64,000 nt of DNA from assembly GCF_019511525.1 (NCBI RefSeq), contig NZ_JAEUAT010000010.1, forward strand, positions 168,972 to 232,971, read 5' to 3'. The stretch is from Rhizobium cauense. Its GTDB lineage: Bacteria > Pseudomonadota > Alphaproteobacteria > Rhizobiales > Rhizobiaceae. The translations under genes were made by a program, and so were the position numbers. Every line of letters begins with the position of its first letter. The first letter of the stretch is position 1. The notes below the pieces were generated by a model. It was not told where the DNA came from. It made no database searches and worked only from the letters and a program-made list of their open reading frames with translations. Positions 34,627 through 43,763 of this stretch are shown here, piece after piece.

Positions 34627-35427
34627 CTATTTCGTCTTCCTGGCCGCCGGGGCAGGGGATGAAACGAGCGCGAGTTCCTTCATTTCATCCGCCGAGAGAT
34701 AGTAGAGCCTGTCGGGCGTCGTCTCCATGGCGTGGATCCAGAGCCCCGGCTTTACGCCCATTTTGTCGAGATGCCGGGTCACATCGGCCGTGGTGCGCTG
34801 GGCTTCCGACATGGCGCGTTCGGGCGAAAGCTTCTCCCTGGTGCCATTGAAGATCTGATGCACGCCGATGACGGCATCCTTGTCCGCCGTGCGCACGACG
34901 CCGCCAGCCATGATGATCGGGCAGGAGGAAACACAAAGCGCGCCGCCGGCGACGCTGGTTGCGATCTTGCGTTCCCGGATAACCGTGGAGATTGCGATCG
35001 CGTCGCCGATCGATCCGCCCGGCGAGTCGAGCGAGACGGTTCTGACATACTCGCCACGCGCCTTGATCTCGGCCTCGAAGCGTACGGCCGCGCCCGGCTC
35101 GATCGTACCTTGTGCGATGAGGACGCCGCCCGGCTGCAGCTCGAAGCGGATCGGCTTTTCCAGAAGTTCAGGGTCCGTGGTGACCTCGGAAGGTGCGCTG
35201 TGTGGCTGGCCTTGCGTGAGGGCCGGCGGAAGCATGGGCAGGGCGTCCGGCATGGCAGGATCGTAGGCTGGAACATCGGGACCGGCGGCGCTGATTTCAC
35301 GCCAGTCGATGACCACAAAGACGGCGGCGGCGGCAAGCAGCGCGTGGAAGGCATGTCGCATCAACGTGCCGTCATCGGCGGACAGCACGTAGCTCTTCAA
35401 TTTCCGCCCCGCCGTTTCCAGTCTCAT
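34627..35427 (-). CDS. Membrane-anchored periplasmic ClpP-fold protein
   Basis: 266 residues. Short cytoplasmic N terminus, one membrane segment (about 27-42), then a ClpP/crotonase-like domain facing the periplasm: VSLDSPGGSIGDAIAI (SPGG 135-138), LCVSSCPIIMAGG with Ser167 or Ser168 in the position of the nucleophile, and IGVHQIF with His190. This is the arrangement of uncharacterised COG3904-type proteins. Cys165 and Cys169 flank the serine, and may form a disulfide. Its start overlaps by 4 bp the stop of the upstream membrane coiled-coil gene, so the two proteins are translationally coupled and probably work together. Confidence 0.75.
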   Translation of the reverse strand: MRLETAGRKLKSYVLSADDGTLMRHAFHALLAAAAVFVVIDWREISAAGPDVPAYDPAMPDALPMLPPALTQGQPHSAPSEVTTDPELLEKPIRFELQPGGVLIAQGTIEPGAAVRFEAEIKARGEYVRTVSLDSPGGSIGDAIAISTVIRERKIATSVAGGALCVSSCPIIMAGGVVRTADKDAVIGVHQIFNGTREKLSPERAMSEAQRTTADVTRHLDKMGVKPGLWIHAMETTPDRLYYLSADEMKELALVSSPAPAARKTK

Positions 35428-36725
35428 GCCGGCGGCCCCTTGCGTGGTCCCTTGCCTGACAGGTCGAAGCTCGCAACATTCGACTGGTCCGTCCCTTCGG
35501 CTCGCTCCGCTGCGCCGATGGCGGTTTCGAGGTCAACGCCGTTGCGCTGGATTTCACGCTGGACCTCCAGCGCCTGCAGCAACTCGGCAGCGGTGATCCG
35601 CTCGGCGAAGGGCAGCCGCTGCTCCTGGCGCCGGAGCGTCGAATGGACGATGGACAGCATGAAGATCAAGACTGCTGGCAGGATGTCGATCGAGATGGCC
35701 CCCGCCCAGCTTGGAATGAAGTCGCCGGCATAGCGCAGCACGGCCTCGGCGGATGACAGTGGTACGAAGCGCCGCTCGGCCACCGGCTTGCGCTCGAGGA
35801 TCTGGTCGGCAGCCTGCGACAGCACCTTGGATTGCGCCGCGACGGAGGATCGGATCGTCTCCATGACCTGATCCTGCCGGTTGACGAGATCCGCTTCGCG
35901 GCCGTCTGCCACCGGGGCGATGAAGCCGAGCGACAGGTCTTCCGCGGCGCGCTTGACCGATGGCGCGATCGAGGTCTGTTCCAGCGAGGTGATGACACCG
36001 GAAAGACCAACGACTTCGGCGGAGAATTGATCTGCGCGCGGGTTGATCGCGCCTGGCGCTGAAACCAGCGTCCGCATCGTCTCGAGGTGTTTCCGTCCTT
36101 GGTCGAACAGCGTCGTCACCCGCTCGCGAGAGGCATTGATACCGTTCTCCAGCTCGGTCAGTTGCGAGGCCATCTGCGACAGAAGCTGAACGACGCTGCC
36201 GGCTCCGGTCGTGCCGGTCAGTGCGCCGGTCTCCCGCTCCTGGTCGGCAAGGCGCTGGAAACGCTCCTGAGTGCGCTGGATGTCGGGCAGCAGGCTCTGG
36301 GCGGCAAGCGCGTTCTGGTGCGCCTGATCGAGATCAGCGGTGTAGTCTTCGAGCGTTTCCGCGAGATGCTGTTCCAGCGCGGCGGAACCGGCCAGCGCAG
36401 CCGCATTCAGCCAGCTCGACATGGCAATAATCATTGCGCAGCCAAGCGCCATGACGCCGAGCATGGCGGCCCGCCCGCCGGTGCCCGTCACATGCGGATA
36501 GAAGCGGGCCATGTAGGTCCAGAAGGCGTAGATCGCCACCGAAACAGCACTCGAATAGATGAGCGCCGCGAAAAACACCGCGGTTGCCGAGCCGTCGAGG
36601 ATGCTTCGTACGCCGAGATAGGTATAGACGCCAGAGGCAAGCGCCAGGATCGCCAACGCGAAGCGCGTCATGGTCTCGACGGCTTCGATGCCATCCTGCA
36701 AGCGATGCGACGAGCCGAGTGCCAT
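35424..36725 (-). CDS. Multi-pass membrane protein with periplasmic coiled coil
   Basis: 433 residues from ATG 36725 (MALGSSHRL) with GGAGGG 5 nt upstream. Three N-terminal membrane segments (about 18-38, 45-68, 85-108), a long mostly helical region (about 115-330) with NALAAQSLLPDIQRTQERFQ and TELENGINASRERVTTLFDQ, another hydrophobic segment (about 340-362) and a soluble tail. No family recognised with confidence. Coupled to the ClpP-fold gene (ATGA overlap at 35424-35427), suggesting a scaffold and enzyme pair in the envelope (inference). Confidence 0.65.
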   Translation of the reverse strand: MALGSSHRLQDGIEAVETMTRFALAILALASGVYTYLGVRSILDGSATAVFFAALIYSSAVSVAIYAFWTYMARFYPHVTGTGGRAAMLGVMALGCAMIIAMSSWLNAAALAGSAALEQHLAETLEDYTADLDQAHQNALAAQSLLPDIQRTQERFQRLADQERETGALTGTTGAGSVVQLLSQMASQLTELENGINASRERVTTLFDQGRKHLETMRTLVSAPGAINPRADQFSAEVVGLSGVITSLEQTSIAPSVKRAAEDLSLGFIAPVADGREADLVNRQDQVMETIRSSVAAQSKVLSQAADQILERKPVAERRFVPLSSAEAVLRYAGDFIPSWAGAISIDILPAVLIFMLSIVHSTLRRQEQRLPFAERITAAELLQALEVQREIQRNGVDLETAIGAAERAEGTDQSNVASFDLSGKGPRKGPPA

Positions 36726-36916
36726 GGTTCCCTCCGGGCCAAGGCATGTCCGCCGAAAGTGCAAAGCGGTTTCGAAGCCGGACATGCACGAGAACAAGGA
36801 CCTGAAGCAGATCGCGCGAGTTCTTCTTCACGCGAACTGCCTTAGCCCTTAAGAAACCAATACAATACAGGCAAAAGCAAGACTTGGCACCAGACCCCAG
36901 CCTGGCGCCATCGAGC

Positions 36917-38407
36917 TTATTCGGCTGGCGTGCTGTCGGCTGACGGGGCGCGCAGCGATTTCTCCGAGATGTCGATCATCGGCGTGAAGCTTGCAGCCGG
37001 CATTCTCACGTCCTCAGGCTCATCGAGGGCAACCGCCGCTGCCACTGCGCCGGACCGTTCGCTGCGTGCGACTTCCAACTGGCCCGAGAGGATGGCGCGC
37101 TCGGCGCGCAGCTGCCGGATCTCCGACTTGGCGATCTCAAGGCTGGTGCGCAGCTGGCCGATTTCATAGCGATCCGAATCCATGCGCGTGTCGATGTCGC
37201 GGCGCAGCGCATCGGCATCCCGGTCGCGGCGCACGCGCAGGCTTTCAGCCTCGCGCAGCTTGAGCGTCAGCTCGTTCGCCTGCGTGGCGAGTTCGCGGCG
37301 GGCAGCTTCGCTCTCGGCGCCGGTCGTGCGTGCACGCTGCAGCTCCTCGGCAAGCCGCTCCGAGCGGGACAGCGAGGTGGCGAGTTCCGACTTGACGCGC
37401 TTGAGGTCTGCGCGTGCCGCCTGCAGCTCCTCGTCCGTCATCTTGTTGCGGCCGTTTGCCGTAACAAGGAGCTTCTCCACGAGTTCGGCCTTGGAGCCGA
37501 TCGCCTCATGCTTCGTCGTCAGATGGGCAATCTCGAGCGCGGAGGATGCCTGCAGGGTTTCGTGTTCGACTTCGAGCCGCTTGTGGCGTTCCTCGAAGAG
37601 CGAGAGGTCCTGCTTCAGGTTGGCGACGGCCATCTGCAGGTTGCGCACCTGCGCCTCCTGCTCGATGAGGCTGGACTTCAGGTGGCTGCGCTCCTCGTTG
37701 AGGCGCGCCATTTCGCGGGCCTGCACACCATTCTCGCGTCGCGAGGTTTCGATCAGCAGCTGATGCGCGGTCGTCTCGTTGTCGAGCTTCTCCCGCGTGG
37801 CCGAGAGCTCGCGGCTGCGCTGGTCGAGTTCCGTCTGCGCGCGCTTTAGCAGCGTCGAGGCTTCATCGAACTGGATGGCGCGATCCGTCAGCTCCCGCTC
37901 GGCGTCGAGCAGCCGGTTTTCGATGATCGTGAATTCCTCGCGGGTGACCTGATGGATGCCTTGAAGTTTGGTCAGCTCGTCGCGGAAAGCCTCGATCTCG
38001 GAGCGAAGCTGTGTGTTGTCGGCGCGAAAATCCTTGTTTTCGGCGCTGAGGCGAACGTTGTCCTGGTCAGCCTTCTGGCGTGCATTGCTTTCATAGTCGA
38101 GAAGCGAGCTGATGCGCGCGCATTCGGCGCGCAGCGCGCCGGTTTCGTTCAGCGACTGGCTGTGGGTGCCGAGCAGCGAGGACACGCGCTCCTGCAGCGA
38201 GGCGAGGCTCGACAGAAGGTCTTCCGATGTCCGTTGGTTTTCTTCCAGCGCGGAGCCGAAAGCGGCGAAGTCGTTGACGTCAGGGATGGCGTAGCGCAGC
38301 GGCTCATCGGCGGCTGGGCGCTCATCGGTTATTGATGCGGGTCGGTATCCTGTTGTCGACAGCGACCTGCCGCCGTCTTCTGCGCGACGAAAAAAGCTCA
38401 TGACCAT
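36917..38407 (-). CDS. Long cytoplasmic coiled-coil protein
   Basis: 496 residues; residues about 55-465 are almost uninterrupted heptad-rich coiled coil (NQRTSEDLLSSLASLQERVS onward, repeated LRAERAIL and LKRVKSELA type segments). No membrane segment or enzymatic motif; short disordered N and C termini. Such proteins in alphaproteobacteria include crescentin-like or polar-scaffold filament proteins. Assignment to these is inference from composition only. Second ATG two codons on is an alternative start. Single gene between the envelope pair and a small secreted protein. Confidence 0.7.
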   Translation of the reverse strand: MVMSFFRRAEDGGRSLSTTGYRPASITDERPAADEPLRYAIPDVNDFAAFGSALEENQRTSEDLLSSLASLQERVSSLLGTHSQSLNETGALRAECARISSLLDYESNARQKADQDNVRLSAENKDFRADNTQLRSEIEAFRDELTKLQGIHQVTREEFTIIENRLLDAERELTDRAIQFDEASTLLKRAQTELDQRSRELSATREKLDNETTAHQLLIETSRRENGVQAREMARLNEERSHLKSSLIEQEAQVRNLQMAVANLKQDLSLFEERHKRLEVEHETLQASSALEIAHLTTKHEAIGSKAELVEKLLVTANGRNKMTDEELQAARADLKRVKSELATSLSRSERLAEELQRARTTGAESEAARRELATQANELTLKLREAESLRVRRDRDADALRRDIDTRMDSDRYEIGQLRTSLEIAKSEIRQLRAERAILSGQLEVARSERSGAVAAAVALDEPEDVRMPAASFTPMIDISEKSLRAPSADSTPAE

Positions 38408-38617
38408 GACTTATGCCCCAAAAGTACCTGTCAAAACGCCGGCGAAATATGGATTTCAGCTAATTAAGCGACCTATCGAAAATTGCCCTGAGTCCGTAAA
38501 CGCATGCTGCGCTTGCATCTAGGAACGGCTATGTATCGGTGTCAAAATACGCAGCATGACAATCAACAGGTTTGACGCGCAGACCTGTGACGTTTGTGCA
38601 ACAGATGGCTGACGACG

Positions 38618-38947
38618 TTATTCTTCGGGCAGAATCCGCATGTCGCTGGTCTCAAGTTCGCTGCCGAGCTCGACCTCTTTTGTCTGCTTGTCATAGACGC
38701 AGAAATAGCTGACGAAGCCATTCGCACCCTTCGGTTTGCCGGTCACGAGTGCGATGCCGTAGTGCTCGCTGCCAAACGGATCGACGACGGCATGCGGAAA
38801 CTCGATCGAGGCACGCGCCGCCTGCTTGCATTTGCCTTCGACCTCGGTCGCAAACTGCTGCCACGCGTCTCCGGAGGAGGCGTGGGCGGCAGCTGCCGCA
38901 GCCATCGCAATGGCAACCGCGCAAAAGCGGATTTTATTCCTCTGCAT
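38618..38947 (-). CDS. Small secreted hypothetical protein
   Basis: 109 residues with a signal peptide (MQRNKIRFCAVAIAMAAAAAA, cleaved after HAS). Mature part WQQFATEVEGKCKQAARASI, FGSEHYGIALVTGKPKG and FVSYFCVYDKQTKEVELGSE, with two cysteines that may pair. No family recognised. It is divergent from sodB with about 200 bp between the starts. Confidence 0.65.
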   Translation of the reverse strand: MQRNKIRFCAVAIAMAAAAAAHASSGDAWQQFATEVEGKCKQAARASIEFPHAVVDPFGSEHYGIALVTGKPKGANGFVSYFCVYDKQTKEVELGSELETSDMRILPEE

Positions 38948-39148
38948 CTGAATGGCCTCGTCTTCCTGCTGTTGCGAAACGCGGCCATGATCAGCGATTT
39001 AGGGCAGGAAAGCCAAGTGCTTGACGGAGGCAATTTTTCCTCTGCGCCGGTGTTTTTTGATATTTCGCCGGTTGCCTCTCAATGCTTGCGCTCCTATGTT
39101 CCGCCTCACCTGCCGATTACGCAAACTATTGCCAAAAGGAGACCCACA

Positions 39149-39751
39149 ATGGCTTTCGAATTGCCCGAACTTCCCTATGACTACGAAGCGCTTCAGCCCT
39201 TCATGTCGAAGGAAACCCTGGAGTTCCATCACGACAAGCACCACAAGGCTTATGTCGACAACGGCAACAAGCTCGCGGCTGAGGCAGGCCTTTCCGATCT
39301 CTCCCTCGAAGAGGTCGTGAAGAAGTCGTTCGGCACCAATGCCGGCCTCTTCAACAATGCTGCCCAGCATTACAACCACGTCCACTTCTGGAAGTGGATG
39401 AAGAAGGGCGGCGGCGGCAACAAGCTGCCGAGCAAGCTCGAAGCTGCGATCAATTCCGATCTCGGCGGCTACGACAAGTTCAAGGCCGACTTCATCGCTG
39501 CCGGCACGACGCAGTTCGGCTCCGGCTGGGCATGGGTTTCGGTCAAGAACGGCAAGCTCGAAATCTCCAAGACCCCGAACGGCGAAAACCCGCTGGTACA
39601 CGGCGCGACCCCGATTCTCGGCGTCGACGTATGGGAACACTCCTACTACATCGACTACCGCAACGCGCGTCCGAAGTACCTCGAAGCCTTCGTCGACAGC
39701 CTGATCAACTGGGACTACGTCCTGGAGCGTTACGAAGCCGCTGCCAAGTAA
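39149..39751 (+). CDS. sodB: Superoxide dismutase, Fe/Mn family (iron type)
   Basis: 200 residues from ATG 39149 with AAGGAGAC 6 nt upstream. Metal ligands His27 (EFHHDKHH), His77 (NNAAQHYNH), Asp160 and His164 (VDVWEHSYY). The outer-sphere glutamine lies at Gln73 in NNAAQ, the iron-type position, rather than after the GSGWAW motif. Converts superoxide to hydrogen peroxide in the cytoplasm. Rhizobial SodB proteins can accept Mn or Fe. Followed by a strong terminator; monocistronic. Confidence 0.95.
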   Translation: MAFELPELPYDYEALQPFMSKETLEFHHDKHHKAYVDNGNKLAAEAGLSDLSLEEVVKKSFGTNAGLFNNAAQHYNHVHFWKWMKKGGGGNKLPSKLEAAINSDLGGYDKFKADFIAAGTTQFGSGWAWVSVKNGKLEISKTPNGENPLVHGATPILGVDVWEHSYYIDYRNARPKYLEAFVDSLINWDYVLERYEAAAK

Positions 39752-39775
39752 GCGGTTCGCAAGAACAGATGTCAG

Positions 39776-39810
39776 CACCCGGCGCCTCGAAACGCCGGGT
39801 GTTTTCGTTT
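39776..39810 (+). terminator. Intrinsic terminator of sodB
   Basis: CACCCGGCG, loop CCTCGAAA, CGCCGGGTG then TTTTCGTTT: 9-bp perfect stem, 24 bp after the sodB stop. Confidence 0.92.
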
Positions 39811-39856
39811 CATGAACCGTCACAAGCGTGTCATCTGGTGCGCCTAAAGCGCTGCC

Positions 39857-40717
39857 ATGACATCTCTTTCCGATTTTCCCCTTCTCCGTTTCGGCATCGT
39901 CGCAGACCCGCAATATGCGGCGAGGGAACCGCACGTCGGGATGGACCGCCATTATGCCAAAAGCCTCGCCAAGCTCGCGGAAGCGATCGAGGTGTTCAAC
40001 GGGGAGGATCTGAGCTTCGTCATCACGCTCGGCGATATCATCGACCGGGATTTCGAGAGTTTCGACGACATCCTGCCAGTCTACGACAGTCTGGAGCACG
40101 AAAATTTCTTCCTGCTCGGCAATCACGATTTTTCCGTTGCGCCTGACCGGTTGGAGGAGGTCGCCAAACGGGTCGGGCTATCCTCGTCCTATTACAGCTT
40201 CGTCCGTTCCGGCTGGCGCTTTATCGCCCTCAATGGCAATGAGGTCAGTACCTTCGCGCCGCCGCAGGGCCATCCGCACCGCGCGGTGGCCGCCCGCAAG
40301 CTCGCCGATCTAAGGGCGTCCGGTGCGATCAACGCGCAGGACTGGAACGCCATGCCGAGCGACGAGCAATTCGCCTGGCTTTCCGAGGAGATCAGCGCAG
40401 CTGCAGCTGCAGGTGAGCGCGTTATCGTCATGAACCACTATCCGGTCTATCCGCCGAACGAGCACGACAGCTGGGACCGCGAGCGCATCATTGCTCTTCT
40501 GACAGCCAATCAACAGGTCGCCGCCTATTTCAGCGGCCACAACCACGCGGGCAATTTCGGTACGGTCGAGGGATGCCATTTCCTCAACTTCAAGGGCATG
40601 GTCGATACCGAGACTGGGAATACCTTCGCTGTCGTCGAGATATGGAGCGACCGCATCGAGGTCCGCGGTTTCGGGCGCGAGGATTGCCGGACACTGAAGC
40701 TTCGCGCGCCGGCGTGA
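39857..40717 (+). CDS. Calcineurin-like metallophosphoesterase
   Basis: 286 residues. All five phosphoesterase motifs are present: FGIVADPQY, TLGDIIDRD, LLGNHDF, VMNHYPVYPPNEHD and YFSGHNHAGNFG. The sequence type (ADPQYA, DFESFDDILP) matches the ADP-ribose/CDP-alcohol diphosphatase-like group, dimetal enzymes acting on nucleotide diphosphate compounds. The substrate is inferred only. No signal peptide. Convergent and directly abutting the next minus-strand gene. Confidence 0.85.
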   Translation: MTSLSDFPLLRFGIVADPQYAAREPHVGMDRHYAKSLAKLAEAIEVFNGEDLSFVITLGDIIDRDFESFDDILPVYDSLEHENFFLLGNHDFSVAPDRLEEVAKRVGLSSSYYSFVRSGWRFIALNGNEVSTFAPPQGHPHRAVAARKLADLRASGAINAQDWNAMPSDEQFAWLSEEISAAAAAGERVIVMNHYPVYPPNEHDSWDRERIIALLTANQQVAAYFSGHNHAGNFGTVEGCHFLNFKGMVDTETGNTFAVVEIWSDRIEVRGFGREDCRTLKLRAPA

Positions 40718-41017
40718 TTATCGCCGGCCCGTCCTCGCGCCAATCAGTACTCTGGGGCGGACGGGTGAAGCGCACCCGCCTTCCACCGCTCGGAATACAT
40801 TTTCCGCCCGCTCGGCTGGCTCACATCGATCCATCGCGTTCAACAGGCTCTCTTTTGTCGCATAGCCATCTTGGAAAAGATCGAAGAGGGTTGAGGCAGC
40901 CCGGCAACCTTCGAGGCTGTTCGGGTCTTTCTTGTGCAGGTAACACCACTCCGAGAGTGCCTCGAAGACGACATTTATATCGTCTGTGAAGCAGATCCCG
41001 TTTGACAGATTTGTCAT
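40718..41017 (-). CDS. Small hypothetical protein
   Basis: 99 residues from ATG 41017 (MTNLSNGICFTDDINVVFEA); the frame could begin 26 codons earlier but that part is less protein-like. Helical: ALSEWCYLHKKDPNSLEGCR, AASTLFDLFQDGYATKESLL. No family recognised and no signal peptide. The stop abuts that of the convergent phosphoesterase gene with no base between. Confidence 0.55.
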   Translation of the reverse strand: MTNLSNGICFTDDINVVFEALSEWCYLHKKDPNSLEGCRAASTLFDLFQDGYATKESLLNAMDRCEPAERAENVFRAVEGGCASPVRPRVLIGARTGRR

Positions 41018-41202
41018 GTCTTTCGACGCTCCGCTTAGGCAGAAGTACGAGACTCCCAAGCGGTCGTTGCCATTACATGCCGACCGATAAGTCATGGTAC
41101 TCCCTGCAGCAGAGTGCGGCTATTAACTAAGACATAGCGGAGCAACGCCGACCACGCATCCACGTCCGACGTCGCGCGCGAACTGCGATTGGATGTCTAT
41201 CC

Positions 41203-42615
41203 TCACGGGACTTTTGTCATTGGCGGATGTTTCCACGTACCGTCGAGTGCCTCCGGCTTCGGCCAGTAAAGGCGCATCGCAACGACGAAAGGCCCCTTCG
41301 GTGCAGGAAGCCAGTTCGGCTCTTTGTCCTTCCCAGGCGATTCGTTTTGAAAATAGAATGTCAGCCCGCCGTCGGCGTCCTTCACGAACTGCGGCAGCAT
41401 CGGTGAATTGAGCAGGTAACGGTCAATCGGGTTGGCCACGAGCAGGCTCTGGGGGAGTTCGTACATGGTCAGGGACCAGAAGGCGTTCACCGGTGGCATC
41501 GTGCCGGGAGCGAAGTGGACCGTGTACCTGTTGGCGCCGTCGAGTTTCTTGCCGTCGGAATCAATGGCGTAAGCCGGGTATATCGCCTCCTGCTTCGAGT
41601 TGCCGTAGATACCGAGGACGGCTGCCGCCATCCGGTAAAGGTAGTTGTTCTTCAGATATTCGCGCGTGCCGAACACGTCGCCGGATGTCACTTCGCCGGT
41701 ATCGAAGCGCTTCCGCATCGTTCCCATTTCAGCCCATGCGTCGGCCGTTCCCTGCTGAAAGGCGGCCTTCACCTCAGGTGACAGCTTGCTCCCGTCGAAG
41801 GTCTTGCCTCCGCCTATGCCGATCTTGGCAAATCGCTCCATCAGTTCAGTTTCCGATGGATTGGTCGGGCAAAACTGCAGGTCGAAATTGAGAATGCTGA
41901 AAAACTCCGGCGATGTCTTCTCTTCGTCTGGCGTGAGAGGCTTGATGAAATCGATCGCACTTGCAGCGGCCGGGGCAGGCTGGCCGAGGAATTTGGACAG
42001 CGGCTCCGCCTTGTAGGCGGCCTGGATTTTCTTCACGTTGTCCAGATCGTCCGGATTGAAGAGCTGCGTCCGGTAGACCGCCAGCGCCAATTCGGTTTCG
42101 GACCGCATCACCTTCTTGATGCCTTGTGGCGTCTCGCCCTTCCAGTTCGGACCGGCGATCAGGAAGCTCCCGCCGTCATTGCCGGTTGCGCGACTGCCGA
42201 TATAGTCGAAGTTGAACGTGTAGGCATCGATCAGTTGAATGCTGAAATACCGGTCCTTCTCGATCGGCGGCACTGTCAGCACCATCGGTTCGGCCCGCAG
42301 GTCCAGGCCGAGCATCGAATAGGGCGTATCGGAATTCGGCGTCTGGACCGCGGTATCCGCCGGCGTATAAACCCGCGGGATGTTGACCAGATGGTTCCAG
42401 GGACCTTTGTATTCCGGGTCTTTCGTGTTGACGAAATAGGCGTATTGAATGCGGTAGCTGTCGACCATCGGGAAGCCATAGATGTAGGCTTCCCTGGCAA
42501 TCGCGCGTGCCTCGTCCGCGCTGATGTCAGCGGAAATACCCTTCGCCGGATAGAGGCTGGCAAAACCGGTTGCCAGGATCAGTCCCTTGGTGAATTCACG
42601 CTTCGTGAGTTGCAT
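41203..42615 (-). CDS. Secreted DUF1254/DUF1214 family protein
   Basis: 470 residues from ATG 42615 (MQLTKREFTKG), with GGGAG 8 nt upstream. Signal peptide about 1-29 (GLILATGFASLYPAKGISA). DUF1254: AYIYGFPMVDSYRIQYAYFV, QTPNSDTPYSMLGLDLRAEP; DUF1214: YTVHFAPGTMPPVNAFWSLT-MYELP, then RLYWPKPEALDGTW. This is the full-length form of the family (about 460 residues); the gene at 32860 is a shorter relative. Activity unknown. Operator copy B lies 86 bp upstream. Divergent from exonuclease III. Confidence 0.85.
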   Translation of the reverse strand: MQLTKREFTKGLILATGFASLYPAKGISADISADEARAIAREAYIYGFPMVDSYRIQYAYFVNTKDPEYKGPWNHLVNIPRVYTPADTAVQTPNSDTPYSMLGLDLRAEPMVLTVPPIEKDRYFSIQLIDAYTFNFDYIGSRATGNDGGSFLIAGPNWKGETPQGIKKVMRSETELALAVYRTQLFNPDDLDNVKKIQAAYKAEPLSKFLGQPAPAAASAIDFIKPLTPDEEKTSPEFFSILNFDLQFCPTNPSETELMERFAKIGIGGGKTFDGSKLSPEVKAAFQQGTADAWAEMGTMRKRFDTGEVTSGDVFGTREYLKNNYLYRMAAAVLGIYGNSKQEAIYPAYAIDSDGKKLDGANRYTVHFAPGTMPPVNAFWSLTMYELPQSLLVANPIDRYLLNSPMLPQFVKDADGGLTFYFQNESPGKDKEPNWLPAPKGPFVVAMRLYWPKPEALDGTWKHPPMTKVP

Positions 42616-42692
42616 GGCGGCTGCTCCCATTGCTTCGATCCAGGACCGTTGACCTGTCCCACGGAGCAGCCTTGCGCAAAAGTCGGCTCGCT

Positions 42693-42711
42693 GGAAGCAC
42701 GTTACAGTAAC
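42693..42711 (-). promoter_or_regulatory. Shared operator, copy B
   Basis: On the minus strand GTTAC-T-GTAAC (42711-42701) followed by GTGCTTCC, preceded by ATTTACGG (42724-42717) and CCAAT. Except for one base in the spacer it matches copy A at 32755-32774. Distance to the DUF1254 start is about 78-86 bp. Confidence 0.6.
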
Positions 42712-42841
42712 ATTGGCCGTAAATGGCCGACCGGCCGGCAGCGGGAGAATCCGACTGGTCCTTCAAGCCTCTAACGTCTCGGAGGTTCCTTGAACTTTAT
42801 CAGTTGACGTCCATTTCCTTCCGATCGAAACCCATCCAAGC

Positions 42842-43639
42842 GTGCTTCGGCTCTTGAAGATCGCGACTTACAACGTCAACGGCGTGAACGGACGCCTGGA
42901 AATCCTTCTTCGCTGGCTGAAGGAGGACAAACCCGACGTTGTGTGCCTGCAGGAGTTGAAAGCCGAAGACGATCGGTTTCCACGCGGCGCGCTCGAGCGG
43001 GCCGGCTACGGTGCGATCTGGCATGGGCAGAAGAGCTGGAACGGCGTCGCGATCCTTTCCAGGGGCTCGACACCCATCCTGACGCGGCGCGGTCTTCCTG
43101 GCGATCCCGATGACACGCACAGCCGCTACATCGAGGCAGCCATCGACGGCATCTTGATCGGTTGCCTCTATCTTCCGAACGGAAATCCCGCGTCTGGACC
43201 GAAATTCGACTACAAGCTCCGCTGGTTCCGACGACTCCACGAATATGCCGCCGAACTGCATGAGCTGGACATTCCTGCCCTCCTGGTCGGTGATTTCAAC
43301 GTGATGCCGACGGATATGGACGTCTACAAGCCGGAGCGATGGCGAGATGACGCCCTCTTTCGGCCGGAAGTCCGCAAGGCCTATGCCGACCTCCTCGCAC
43401 AGGGCTGGACAGACGCCATAAGACATCTGCACCCGAACGAGCGCATCTACACTTTCTGGAAGTATTGGCGAAACTCGTTCGAGCGTGATGCCGGTCTTCG
43501 GATCGACCACTTCCTGCTCAGCCCGATGGTCGCCCCGTGGCTGAAATCGGCGAGCGTGCGCAGGAAGCCGAGGAGCTGGGAACACACAAGCGACCACGCT
43601 CCCGTGATGATCGAGCTGGACATCCCGGCGCGACACTGA
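42842..43639 (+). CDS. xthA: Exodeoxyribonuclease III
   Basis: 265 residues from GTG 42842; TTG 42854 (giving LKIATYNVNGVNG) is an alternative closer to the usual family start. Endonuclease/exonuclease/phosphatase fold: Mg ligands in NVNGVNGR and LQELKAED, catalytic YLPNGNPASGPKFDYK, GDFNVMPTDMDVY and terminal TSDHAPVMIEL. An AP endonuclease of base-excision repair. Many rhizobia carry more than one xthA-type gene; this one is likely one of a set. Divergent from the DUF1254 gene, with operator B between them. Confidence 0.9.
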   Translation: MLRLLKIATYNVNGVNGRLEILLRWLKEDKPDVVCLQELKAEDDRFPRGALERAGYGAIWHGQKSWNGVAILSRGSTPILTRRGLPGDPDDTHSRYIEAAIDGILIGCLYLPNGNPASGPKFDYKLRWFRRLHEYAAELHELDIPALLVGDFNVMPTDMDVYKPERWRDDALFRPEVRKAYADLLAQGWTDAIRHLHPNERIYTFWKYWRNSFERDAGLRIDHFLLSPMVAPWLKSASVRRKPRSWEHTSDHAPVMIELDIPARH

Positions 43640-43726
43640 GGTTGTGAAGGGTGATAGCCTCGGATCGCTCTCTAGCGGTGCTCGACTGCGAGTGATGAAC
43701 GTCCATTTTCGGACATTCGAAATCGA

Positions 43727-43754
43727 TTGCGGGGCCGCGCTGGCGACCCCGCAA
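43727..43754. terminator. Hairpin between convergent genes
   Basis: TTGCGGGG, 12-nt loop, CCCCGCAA followed by AATAT. Perfect 8-bp stem between the exonuclease stop and the stop of the convergent helicase-like gene; useful to both strands although the U-tract is poor. Confidence 0.6.
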
Positions 43755-43763
43755 AATATCGAA

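Noticed and set aside
38566..38588. ACAGGT/ACCTGT inverted repeat upstream of the coiled-coil gene
   Set aside because: Only 6 bp arms over an 11-nt loop; too weak to call an operator without conservation.
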